Below are positions 22,475 through 31,799 of a stretch of 64,000 nucleotides of DNA, piece by piece. The stretch spans positions 1,344,501 through 1,408,500 of the forward strand of contig JAUIRK010000885.1 in the NCBI GenBank assembly GCA_030549495.1, in the 5' to 3' direction. The stretch's first letter is position 1, and every line of letters begins with the position of its first letter. The DNA is from Nectonema munidae (taxonomy: Eukaryota; Nematomorpha; Nectonematoida; Nectonematidae). The notes below the pieces were generated by a model. The model saw only the letters and a program-made list of their open reading frames with translations, ran no database searches and was not told where the DNA came from. The position numbers and the translations under genes were made by a program.

Positions 22475-23793
22475 CCCTATCAACTAAAATTTCTCTTTTA
22501 CCAAATTGGCTATATCTTTTCTACTATACTTCATGACATTTCCTAAAATTGATAGCTGCATCTTTTGATACCATTTTCATAGCAGTTGAATGACCATTTC
22601 GTGTCTAAATCTGTCAATCAAAATCAAAAGTTAAACTTTTTCAGCAAAATTTTGACAGTATCTCTAGTTAAGCTTATATCTTTGGTTCTATATTATATAC
22701 TCGTTTGAAAATTTATAAATATATACAGTTTTGAAGACATAACACTTTATAGTTTAAATTTTTTCGAAATCATGGTTACTTTTTTGGAAATGTCAATAAA
22801 AATTTTGATTGATGAGAAATATATCTAATAAAATATACCTTCAAATTTTACATGAAATATATTTTTTTATATCAAATCGGGGATGCTGATTTCATTTTTG
22901 GAATTCAGAAATTGAAAATACCTATAAGTGTGTAACAAACTTGCGGTTTACTTCTAAAATCGGTCTCTGAAAACATTCATTCAAATTTTACATTGAATAT
23001 ACGCATTATTATAACAAATCAACAATCGCAATTTCATTTATAAATTCTTTTTGCATTTAGAATTTGAAAATGCTGATCAATGTGAAATAAAGTTGCGGTT
23101 TATTTTTAAAATCTGCCTCCGAGAACATTAATTTCATTATAGATTGTTTTTGCATTTGGATTTCAAAATACTTATAAGTGTGAAACAAAGTTGCGGTTTA
23201 TTTCTAAAATCTGTCTTAGAGAACATTCATTCAAATTTTACATGAAATAAACGCATTTTCATATCAAATCAACAATGCCAATTTCATTTATAGATTGTTT
23301 TTGCATTTGGATTTCAAGATACTTATACGTGTGAAACAAAGTTGCGGTTTATTTCTAAAATCTGTCTTCGATAACATTCATTCAAATTTTACATGAAATA
23401 AAGGCATTTTCATATCAAATCAACAATGCCAATTTCATTTATAGATTGTTTTTGCATTTGGATTTCAAAATACTTATAAGTGTGAAACAAAGTTGCGGTT
23501 TATTTCTAAAATCTGTCTTCGAGAACATTCATTCAAATTTTACATGAAATAAACGCATTTTCATATCAAATCAACAATGTCAATTTCATTTATAGATTTT
23601 TTTGCATTTGGATTCAAAATTATCTATAAGTTTAAAATAAATTTGTGATTCACTTCTAAAATTTGTCTTCGAAAACATTCATTCAAATGTTTACATGTAA
23701 TAATCTGCATTTTCATATCACATCAACAGTGCCAATTGCAGTACAGAGGGTTTTTGCATTTGGTCGAACCATATAAGTGTGAAGCAAATGCGG
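22475..23793. mobile_element. TTAA-flanked element carrying a 150-bp satellite
   Basis: Lies between TTAA at 22471-22474 and TTAA at 23794-23797. Begins CCCTATCAACTAAAATTTC, comparable with CCCTATTAGTG at 39569 and at the right end of 39569-41820. The first 200 bases (GCATCTTTTGATACC, then TTGAATGACC and TCTGTCAATCAAAA) match, in reverse, 41600-41780. Both loci then pass into the same tandem repeat. No coding potential. The CCC start and TTAA target suggest piggyBac-type mobilisation; the right end (GCGG) is not a clear inverted repeat, so the right boundary is tentative. Confidence 0.65.
22790..23790. repeat. Satellite-like tandem repeat, about 150-bp unit
   Basis: The word TTGCGGTTTA recurs near 22943, 23093, 23192, 23342 and 23496, giving a unit of about 150 bases with one shortened copy. 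TCAAATTTTACATGAAAT and TTTTTGCATTTGGATT recur in step. The middle copies (about 23200-23600) are nearly identical; the outer ones are diverged, as expected of unequal exchange. A reverse-orientation array of the same family, two units, is at 41340-41600. Confidence 0.85.
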
Positions 23794-23797
23794 TTAA

Positions 23798-23852
23798 AAT
23801 CTTGGACTGCCTATTGAAAAGTGGGAAGAAGTTCTTCCAGGCTGCCTCAATG
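23798..23852 (+). other. Gypsy integrase-region fragment, left piece
   Basis: Matches the minus strand of the Gypsy element near 19260-19205 (AATCTTGGACTGCC, then GAAGAAGTTCTTCCAGGC). Here it is on the plus strand, inside the Tigger. It is cut at 23852 by the hAT and continues at 26741. A fossil scrap. Confidence 0.85.
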
Positions 23853-26740
23853 CAGTGTTGCCAGGCAAACTTTATCAAAAATCCGTAAAACATGTCCTAA
23901 AAATCCGTAGAAATCCGTAGATTCAAGTTTTTAATCAAGAGCGGTTCTATCATGCTAGTTTTGACTAAAAATAAAATTTATTAAATAAAATTACAAAATA
24001 TTCAAAACAAAAAACTATTAAATTTTTAATTGTGTGATCCTTTAGGAGTTACGGAAGATGAAATTTTAATGACACTTTCTGGCGGGTCGTAGTCGTAACA
24101 GAGTACACCTTGGTCGTTAGTTTTGACATGCAGAAGGGCTGATATAGTTGAAATATCAAGCTGATTTCTTTTACTTGTCTTGATATTATTGATCATGCTA
24201 AAAAGAAAAAAATATTATTCACAAAAAAAATTACTCTAGGCTATACCTGAAAAGACGTTCACAGTCTGCATTTGAATGAGGTAAAACTAACAATGCTATC
24301 ATTAGTTCACAAAGTAATGGGAATCTTATTTTTCCTTCCAAGGTCTCTAATTTGCTAAGTTTTCCCCAGAAAGCGTCAACTCCACAATTTTCTAAATCAG
24401 AGGGAATTTTCATGAATTGGTAGTCTAGAAATTCGTGTGCCAATTGATCCAATTCATCCAGAGGAACAATGTGTGGAAATCTTTCTACTAAAGCATTAAC
24501 TAAAAATATAAATTTCAAAATTTGAAGTTAACTAAATGGTGTTAATAATGCCTGATAAAGTCGTAATTTTAGTTCTTTCATTTGGATCCAGAATACGAAG
24601 ATGGTCCAAAATCGGATCTCCAAAAGGTAGCTTTGCTTTCAATCGATTAACAGCTCGAACATAATAATTTCTTATATTACTAGATTAAAAATACATTTTG
24701 AGAACATTTTTAAGTTTTAGAAAGGAAAAGATAAAATAACTTCATAAATTCTTTCAGTTCATATCTGTCAATCTCATCCTCATTTTCTTTTAAAAAAACA
24801 CGCGTTTGATGACCTATAAAAATAGCCTCATCTGGTAACTGAAATTCCATATCGATACATACGGTCGTTGGATCTTTCTTCGATGAAACTTCCTCGGGTC
24901 TAACAAATCTGGCTAAAAATGACTTGAGTGTGATCTCCATTTCAGACAACAATGTGTGTATATTTGGCTTCGAGGACTTAAAAACATTTCAACATTTAAA
25001 CCACAATATTAAAACCTAGAAAAAAGGTAATACTTGGAACAAAATATTGAAGCGATTGAATATCGGTAAAACTGCTTTCAAAAACATGAAACAGGCTCTA
25101 TTGATAGGATTTTTAAGATGCTCCATTATGTTTCTAATTCTTTTATTCGATTCTTGTTCTTCGTGAGAGCAGAAAAAAGAAAGTAAAGCTGGCCATTGTT
25201 CAACAATTCTTTCTGAACACATTTCGAGTGACAACCATCTTGTTTGCGCTGGTTTTAGAAGAGTGTGAGGTTGTACTTCTACAAACTGCTGAAATTCCTC
25301 ATACTGAGCTGAGAAACAAAATTACAAAATAATAAAACAAAAAATTTAATTCTTTTAGACTACGAATTACTTACTTATACGTTTTCCACTACGATGAAAA
25401 AAGTAGTAGATGTCGACGAGTAATTCTTCAAGGTGATTTGGAAATGCCTTGGATGCGTAGCAGGCGCATAGATGCGCAATATGGCAAACACAATGTAAAA
25501 CAAAGAGTGCTGGCTGCTGTTTTTTTAGACGCGAAACAACAGAGTTTTTTGTTCCCAACATTGCGGCCGCTCCATCCGAGTTCCAGCCAATAAGCTTTTC
25601 ATAACCGACACCATCTTTTTTCAGTTTTTCATCCATGATACGAAACAATTCTTCACCAGTGGCATTAGGGCATGGTAGTAGAGCATAAAACCTTATTTTC
25701 ACAGAATAAGAAGAGGTATCATACACCCTACATAAAATTGCTGCATGCTTACGATCTCCTCTATCTGTACTTTCATCCATCATTAGACTGTAATAATTTC
25801 TTTTCATGAAGTTTATGGTTTGATTTTCGTAACAGGGAGCCATAGCAGACTTAATTATACATGCCGCTTTAGTTCGTTTGCATTGAAATTTTTTTGCAAT
25901 ATCCGAATCAGGGCACAATTTCGGTAGAATTCGGGTAAAATGATCAGCGAGAAGAAAAGACAAGTTGTGCTCCACCATCCAATTGCAAAAAATTACTTCC
26001 GATTTGTGGACTGGATCTTCATGTTTTTTTTTAATAAAAGATTTGAAAGCTTTTCTTTCTGTCTCGCTCACAGTTTTTTCATTTTTAATGTGGATTGTAG
26101 TTTTAGCATGTTTTTCTAGATCCTTAATTCCACCCTTACCAACCAATAGCTTTTTAGAGCATAATGTACAAAAGGCTGAACCTTCAGATCCGCCACTTTT
26201 CAGCCAACTTAACTTTTTTTCCCACTCTCTTTTATAAGATTGCTCGTACTTTTTTTGTAGGCGTAATTTTTTTTTAGGGGAAGAGGTATCAAAGACTGAA
26301 CTATCTTGCAAATTTAAACAACAAAATATTTTTGTTGTAAAGCAAACAGAAACGGCGTACAGATCTATAAAAAAGGCTTCAATAAAATTTGAAGAGCTTA
26401 AAAAAGAGAACATGTAAATAAATTAAATAGGTAACACATTCGAATATTACATAATATCAATATTTAAAAAGTAAAAGCAAATGAAATAAAGAAAAACAAA
26501 AACAAACCTTAAAGAAACCAAACCTATAGAAGAAGATCAACAAAAGAAATTTGAGGAAGAGCAGACATTGAGAAATGGAATTGTTTGTTTTTGTTGTAAA
26601 AATCCGTAAAAATTCCGTAGAAAAAAAAAATCCGTAAAAAAATCAGGAAGAAGCAAAAATCCGTCCGTAGAATATCCGTAGACAATTTTTACCTAAAAAA
26701 TCCGTAAAATACGGATAAATCCGTAGATCTGGTAACACTG
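23853..26740 (-). mobile_element. hAT transposon, complete-looking
   Basis: 2888 bases. Terminal repeats CAGTGTTGCCAG and CTGGTAACACTG (11 of 12 bases paired). Target duplication TCAATG at 23847-23852 and 26741-26746, six bases rather than eight. The unoccupied site can be read in the related Gypsy sequence near 19209 (minus strand), which runs GCCTCTATGTACTCAG with no insert. Both ends carry many copies of the word TCCGTA (at least three within 75 bases on the left, eight or so within 150 bases on the right), which look like subterminal transposase-binding repeats. The transposase gene is open in all six exons. Repbase uses a hAT6 label for hATs with 6-bp duplications; linking this copy to it is from memory and tentative. 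Confidence 0.9.
24026..26413 (-). CDS. hAT transposase, six exons, apparently intact
   Basis: Cut-and-paste transposase (RNase H-like fold, hAT family). Exons on the minus strand: up to 26413-25375, 25308-25034, 24976-24741, 24679-24552, 24499-24247, 24197-24026 (stop). The introns are 66, 57, 61, 52 and 49 bases. Four are GT..AG; the fourth is GC..AG. The frame is kept across all five. Parts in order: C-x2-C..H-x5-H zinc finger (FCTLCSKK then HAKTTIH); first Asp in YSLMMDESTDRGDRK; second in IGWNSDGAAAMLGTKN; CHIAHLCACY; TRWLSLEMCSE; and, joined across the last intron, the dimerisation segment with LPHSNADCERLFS then TSKRNQLD, holding the catalytic Glu. The start is uncertain: the first 35 codons from 26413 look non-transposase, and an acceptor-like TTTGCAAG near 26309 suggests an upstream exon. 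I see no in-frame stop after that. Confidence 0.85.
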
Positions 26741-26908
26741 TCAATGTATTCAGAACTCTCTTAAATACATCACTTAATCAAACTCCATATGAAAGAATGT
26801 TTACATTCTGAAGAAACACTATTAGCAACAAGTTTCCATACTTGCTATCCATTTGAAAAACTGCATGGATAAAGAAGTTTCCTGTCTTATCCAAAACCAA
26901 GCCTCAAT
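26741..26908 (+). other. Gypsy integrase-region fragment, right piece
   Basis: Continues the fragment at 23798-23852 on the far side of the hAT; matches the minus strand of the Gypsy element near 19205-19060 (CCATATGAAAGAATG, then CTTATCCAAAACCAAGCC). At about 26908 the sequence returns to Tigger. Fossil scrap; broken. Confidence 0.82.
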
Positions 26909-26934
26909 TTTCACTTCACAATCCTAAGTTAACG

Positions 26935-28238
26935 GGGGAAACTGCAACAGCTGACCATGCAGCAACCGAAAGGTATCAAAACGAGCTTGAGAAAATGCTA
27001 CAAGAAAAAGGATATCTACCAGAACAAGTATTGAATGCAGACGATACTAGTCTTTTTTGGAAAAAGATGCCTGATAGAACATTTCTATCTAACAAGAGAG
27101 GCAAGCTTCAGGCTTCAAGGTAGCAAAAGATCGAGTTTCATTGCTTCTATGTGGTAACGCTGCTGGCCATATGATCAAATCTATGCTCCTGCACAAAGGA
27201 AAACGCCCACGTTGTTTTAAAATCAAGAACATGAATACGTTACCGTTATTTTATCGATCTAACAAGAAGGCGTGCATGACATCGATACTTATGACGGACT
27301 GGTTTCCCAATTATTTTCCACTGGAAGAGGAAAATATTTGCAACGGAAGGGGCTGGAATTTAAAGTGCTGCTACCGGTTGATAATAATCTTGGGCATCCC
27401 CAGTCTTTGAAGTTTGCACATCCCAATATCCAGGTTGAATTTCTTCCTCCAAACACTACTTCTTTACTTCAGCCTATAATCGCCGTGTTTAAGGAAAAGT
27501 ATATCAAAAGAAAGTTTACTAGAATGTTGAAAGACATAGATGAAGGCGAAGATCTCTGATCATGGTGGCAAAACTATAACCTAGCACATTGTTTGAAGAC
27601 TATAAAAGAAAGCCTCGACGAACTGGGTGAAAGATGCGTGAATTCATCTAGGAAGAAGCTCTGGCCTTCAGTTATGAATGAATTCACTGGATTTCCAAGT
27701 GCCGATCCCGATGTTTTTGAGATTAAATTTATGGCAAGACGTGTCAGGGGAGAAGAATTTAATGACATGAAGGAAGAAGAAATTCGTGAAGAGTTGATGG
27801 GAGAAAAAAGAGAACAATTGACTATTATTGAAGAATTGAATGATTTACGATGAGGAAGTGAAAGAAGATCAGACAGATGAGGAGTCAATTCTAGAGACAT
27901 GGACTTTAGAGAAATTGGGAGAAATTCAGAGAGTTTGGAAACATCTTGAATCATTGATTTCCCAATATTATCCCTCTATAGAAAGAACATTTTTTTCTAA
28001 TAACAAATTTGAAGAAAGCACATCTCCTTATATGGAGATTATGAAAGAAATGAAAAGAGAACGCTCACAACTTCCAATCACCATGTTTATGAAGCAGAGC
28101 CCTGGACGTGAGGTGAAGTCTACAGAGCCAGTGCCACTTCTTCCTGAGCCACAACCTTCAACGTCTGGGTTTTTAGCATCAAAAATAGCCGCTGACATCT
28201 CGAGGTCGTCTTCAATTGATGATGACTTAGAAGAGTGA
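26935..28238 (+). pseudogene. Tigger transposase, catalytic half
   Basis: DDE catalytic half of the TIGD1-like transposase begun at 22054. It reads EKGYLPEQVLNADDTSLFWK near 27010-27065 (first Asp); after a shift, VAKDRVSLLLCGNAAGH near 27120; LLPVDNNLGHPQS near 27370 (second Asp); and FLPPNTTSLLQPIIAVFKEK near 27440-27500. Related enzymes have QPMDQGVIAxFK at the last site, so the third Asp has been lost by a small deletion. After a stop near 27560 the C-terminal part is open in two frames (27593-27853 and 27840-28238), ending in an acidic, proline-rich tail. Not functional as it stands. Confidence 0.88.
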
Positions 28239-28689
28239 TAAAAGATAGCTAGTCTTTTGTTTATGGTGTTTTTTCATAAAATCTTTTACATGATATGTTC
28301 AATTAAACATTTAAAGATTGATTGTTTAAAAAAAATTTTTTTTTTAACTTAAATTTTTTTTTATTATTTATTGGTTAATAAATGTTTTTTTTTGTTAGTT
28401 GTTTTTCAAGTACAAACATAGTATTTCTAGAAATAGTATTTCTTGTTATGTTTATATTAAATTTGGATATTTGCAATGAAGTGAAAGGGCAAGAATAATA
28501 GGTAAGATGAAGTGAAAGGGAAGAAACATGTCGGTAGTAAAGTATGTTTGAACTGTGAGTAGAAGTAGAGTGAAGGCACGCTAATGCGAGATTTACGCGG
28601 TGATACCCCGTAGATTTATCAATGGTCTCAAAAATAGTATTCGCGGGGTTTTTGAGAACGTAACCCCCGTGAATTACGAGTGATGACTG

Positions 28690-29100
28690 TAGATGCCTTG
28701 CATGGACTTCGTTGGGTGCTTTGATATATGCACTTTTCAATTGCTTTATGGCCAAATCATAACTTGACAAATTTTGTACGCTTTCCGCGACGTCGGGACC
28801 CAAGCTCAAAAAGAGAAGCTCAACCTTGTTTGGACCGAGTTCCTTTAACCCGTTAACGACCAGAATAATCAGACGATATCTAGTATGAAGCAGAAGATTT
28901 GTATTAAAAAGCATTAATAAACGCAGACGATTTACATTTTTGTAAAGTCGATATATGTCGACAACTGGTTAAACAGTCAATATAGTAGGTGAAGCCTATA
29001 AAGTCTAAACAAATGTTTCCATAACTTGCCACTTTGTTCTTCATTAGCAGGTACGTTGAATTCTTTTGGCCTGATGACTTTATCCATAACAGGATTGATG
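28690..29100 (-). pseudogene. Gypsy gag region, fossil
   Basis: Relic gag-type coding sequence of the Gypsy element, right of the Tigger insertion. It shows LGPDVAESVQNLSSYDLAI and NEVHARHL near 28800-28700, similar to the gag region of Ty3/Gypsy elements, and a start region near 29094. It is interrupted by the TTAA-type MITE at 28845-28972. Broken; described as a fossil only. Confidence 0.75.
28845..28972. mobile_element. Small TTAA-type MITE, copy 4
   Basis: 128 bases counting both TTAA words (28845-28848 and 28969-28972). Starts TTAACCCGTTAACGACCAG, ends GTCGACAACTGGTTAA. In reverse it aligns along its whole length with copy 2 at 17666-17802. Inserted in the Gypsy gag relic. Confidence 0.78.
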
Positions 29101-29113
29101 TGTCGAATTAAAT

Positions 29114-29291
29114 TGTCGTGGAGAAAAGAGAAAACTGGAAAACAAGAGCTTTTATAATAAATTATAGAAAAAGATAAGAGAAAACGTGCTAAAATGAGTT
29201 ATTCAAATTATGTTCAAAGAGAAAGAAAACTGCAAGCAGCAAAGATGAGTTGCTGTAGAATATTCAAATGAATAATAATTGGAATATTACA
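29114..29291 (-). repeat. Gypsy LTR (5' side in element orientation)
   Basis: TG..CA-bounded repeat matching 18426-18735, shorter than its partner. Followed on the right by the target duplication CACTC (29292-29296). Confidence 0.82.
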
Positions 29292-30830
29292 CACTCTTAT
29301 ATATCTTGAGCAAGACAACACTATAATCACTCAAAAGAACTCATTATGTAACCCTTTGTCCGAATACGTTGAAAAAATTTTACGCACTTCAAACAACAAT
29401 TTCCATTTTAAAAAAATTTTCCTCACCGACGTTTTAGCAGCCTTTTCGAATTTGAAAGGCAGTAAATGTTTGATTATTTTGGTCTATCTCCGAAAGACCT
29501 AAAAATTATATTAAACATTCTTTAATGGTAATTTTCAACGACTGTCTAAATCAAGCTGCCTTTCCTAGTAAACTGATAAAAAATAATCCCTATTCCAAAG
29601 AAGGGTAAAAATCAGAAAATATCCAATTTCAGGCAATCGCTATAGGCTATGTCCCTAAAGCTTTTGAAAAGATATTACTAGTCCAGATTTACAGCAATTT
29701 TTTAATAATAATAATAATAATCTGATTTCAAATTTTCAATTTGCGTTTCGTTCTTCTTTCTCTACTGAATACTTACAAACTTGTTTCATAAACAGCATCA
29801 TAAATTCTTTAGAATCTAAAAAAGCATTGATCTCTATACTTAGGACTCTCAAAAGCATTCGATACAATTTCACACACGATCTTACTGAGTAAACTAAATT
29901 TTCTAGGGTTTTCTTCGCTTTCAATTTCTTTCTTTGATTCATATTTAACTGATAGACTTCAATGTCTTTTTTTTAAATGATTGTGTTTCATATGAAGCTC
30001 ACGTACTTTCAGGAGTACCACAAGAAGCCATTTTAGGACTGCTTCTATTGCTAATAATATTGCTTTATATTTACCAATTGGCACCACTTTCTTATATGAT
30101 TGTCAGAAAATAACTCGACTAACGATCATTTGCGTGCTAGCTAACAATTTGGAAATTAATAGAAGCAAATCTTGTAGAATGGTATTTTCTTATAAAAAAA
30201 ATAATAGAAACTCTGATTCACGCATACTGGAGTGGGGTTTCGAAAGGAAATCTTTTTTCAATCTACTAAGGTTGACTAATTTATCGTGGAATAAGCAAAT
30301 TACTACAATCACTCATAAACTTGCTCACACCATAGGTATCGTTAAACATTTCAAAAATACATTTATTTCTACTTCATTATAAATCTCTTTTTCTCCCTCA
30401 TTTGCAATTCAGTTTTTTCAATTAGGGATATTTAATTGCACACATCTTCTACGTCTCCAAAAAAACATTAAGAAAAATAATTTTTTTTTTTCAGATTAAA
30501 ATTTTTTAAAAAAAAAGGCAGTTAAATTAGCTACAATCACTTATAAATTTCACAAATTTTTGTTGCCTTCTGCTTTCAACTTGCTCATGAATCACAGCAC
30601 TAACATTCTTAAAACCTCTAAATGGAATTCACACAATATTTTACTTCCCTTGTACAAATGCAAAAAATCTAAACAATATTTTGTTTATAAGATCACGTAC
30701 TTTTGGAACCAAAATACGGAGTTTTTCTGAAAACAATCAGTTAATCCATTCTTTTTATAACAAAGTCAAATCTAAATTCATTAAAGATTATATTAACCAA
30801 TTAGAATTAGCTTTAATCGTTATCATATAC
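29292..30830 (+). pseudogene. Jockey/CR1-like LINE reverse transcriptase, remnant
   Basis: Continuation of the LINE cut at 18425. It is heavily decayed, with many stops, but RT landmarks remain in order: a PISGNRYRLCP-like stretch near 29620 for NYRPISLLP; FQFAFRSSFSTEYLQTCFIN near 29735 for QFGFRxxxSTxHAL; VPQEA-like bases near 30020 for the GVPQGS box; ANNLEINRSKSCRMVFSY near 30135 for the thumb start (NKLxLNxxKTxxxxF); and LSWNKQITTITHKLAHTIGI near 30280-30340. The last part near 30690 (TFGTKIRSFSENNQLIHSFY) matches the ORF2 C terminus (LWNxLPxxIKxxxSLxxFK). A different copy of a related LINE is at 50131-50928. Dead. Confidence 0.78.
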
Positions 30831-30957
30831 AGCCAAACTTGTATCAAGAGACCACTTAAAGGGACGATCAAAAATGGTCTTTCTGAACGGGGCTGCCATT
30901 AATTAACGTCGAATGAGGCCAATTAGTATTAATTGAAAGCGCTTGAATAACGGTACC

Positions 30958-31095
30958 CGGAAATTTGGCTGAATGGACATTTAGCCGACGTACATTTGGT
31001 GAACAGACATTTCACCGAACGGACATTTGACAGAACAGACAATTGACCGAACGGACATTTGGCTGACCGAGATTTTACTAAATGTATATTTGACT
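30958..31095 (+). repeat. GAACGGACATTTGGCC minisatellite
   Basis: About eight diverged units of 16-19 bases on the pattern GAACGGACATTTGGCC: for example TGAATGGACATTTAGCC, GAACAGACATTTCACC, GAACGGACATTTGACA. Related words occur at 16566, 2030 (CCGAATTG) and 55062 (GGACATTTCGCCCC). Confidence 0.8.
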
Positions 31096-31311
31096 AAATG
31101 ATTTTAGATAAAAAAAATAGTAATTATATGCAAACATATATTTAATTACATCTAATAAATAGATAATAATAATAATACATAATTTATACTTTATGTATAT
31201 TCAAAAAACTCACAATTATAAATAAGTATTGCTGAAAATTTATTTATTGCTGAAAATAAATTTTTTTAAGGAACAAAGATTAAGCAAATAAAGTTTATTA
31301 TAACAAACGAT

Positions 31312-31790
31312 TTATAAATAAATAGATACAGAATGTGAGCATAAAAATTCTAATTTTTTATTCATATCATATTTTTCTATGATGGACTTGAGCCTTGTAT
31401 TCAAAACGTGATACTTTTTCTGTTGAGGTCTTAATTCAACTCCTGAATTGACCATCTCAATCATTAACTCCCAGTCTGACTGCTCTTTTCTTAGCTTTGA
31501 CACTAACCGACAAACATATCCCGATCAGTTCTGAAATCTAGCAATAACCGATTCTTAGCGGAATCACTGGAAGAAGGTAAGAAGAATTCGCTATAAATCG
31601 GAAGGAATTCCGATTTGATTTCTTGAAACAAAATTTATACCACAACCTTGAATCATGTAGAGGTGTTTCATGTAAATTGGTGGATTATCCAATCGCCAGT
31701 CTTAAATTTTGGAAATTAACATAACCGCTCCGTCGGTGAAAAATATCTAATTAGCTGTATCAATGGAGCAAACAGAAATTTTTGAAGGAG
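31312..31790 (-). other. Degenerate coding-like stretch, unknown
   Basis: Read on the minus strand, a 63-codon open piece (31503-31312) with ELRPQQKKYHVLNTRLKSI is preceded, with stops between, by protein-like words such as DWRLDNPPIYMKHLYMIQGC near 31700-31640. Composition is less AT-rich than the flanks. I cannot assign a family. It may be a decayed host exon or transposon gene. Confidence 0.25.
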
Positions 31791-31799
31791 GGTAGTAAA

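Larger units (their letters stand above)
21858..28689 (+). mobile_element. Tigger (pogo-type) transposon with inserts
   Basis: Terminal inverted repeats CAGTCATCCCTCGTTATTC (left) and GAATTACGAGTGATGACTG (right), with TA at 21856-21857 and 28690-28691. It landed in the gag region of the Gypsy element, which continues on both sides. The transposase is split in two parts (22054-22470 and 26935-28238). Between them lie a TTAA-flanked satellite element (22475-23793), a piece of Gypsy integrase region in plus orientation, and a complete-looking hAT (23853-26740). Of the 6.8 kb, only about 2.4 kb is Tigger itself. Confidence 0.9.
18426..29291 (-). mobile_element. Ty3/Gypsy LTR retrotransposon, old and broken
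   Basis: A fossil Ty3/Gypsy element read right to left. It is bounded by direct LTR-like repeats (18426-18735 and 29114-29291), both starting TGTCGTGG and ending ATATTACA on the plus strand. The 5-bp target duplication CACTC lies at 18421-18425 and 29292-29296. Parts in order on the minus strand are gag (about 29100-28690 and again left of 21856), a zinc-knuckle region (about 21400-21440), reverse transcriptase, RNase H and integrase, down to about 18750. It sits inside a LINE and is itself split by the Tigger at 21858-28689. Broken in many places (ten or more by eye). The LTRs differ at roughly one aligned position in twelve to fifteen, so it is old. Confidence 0.9.
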
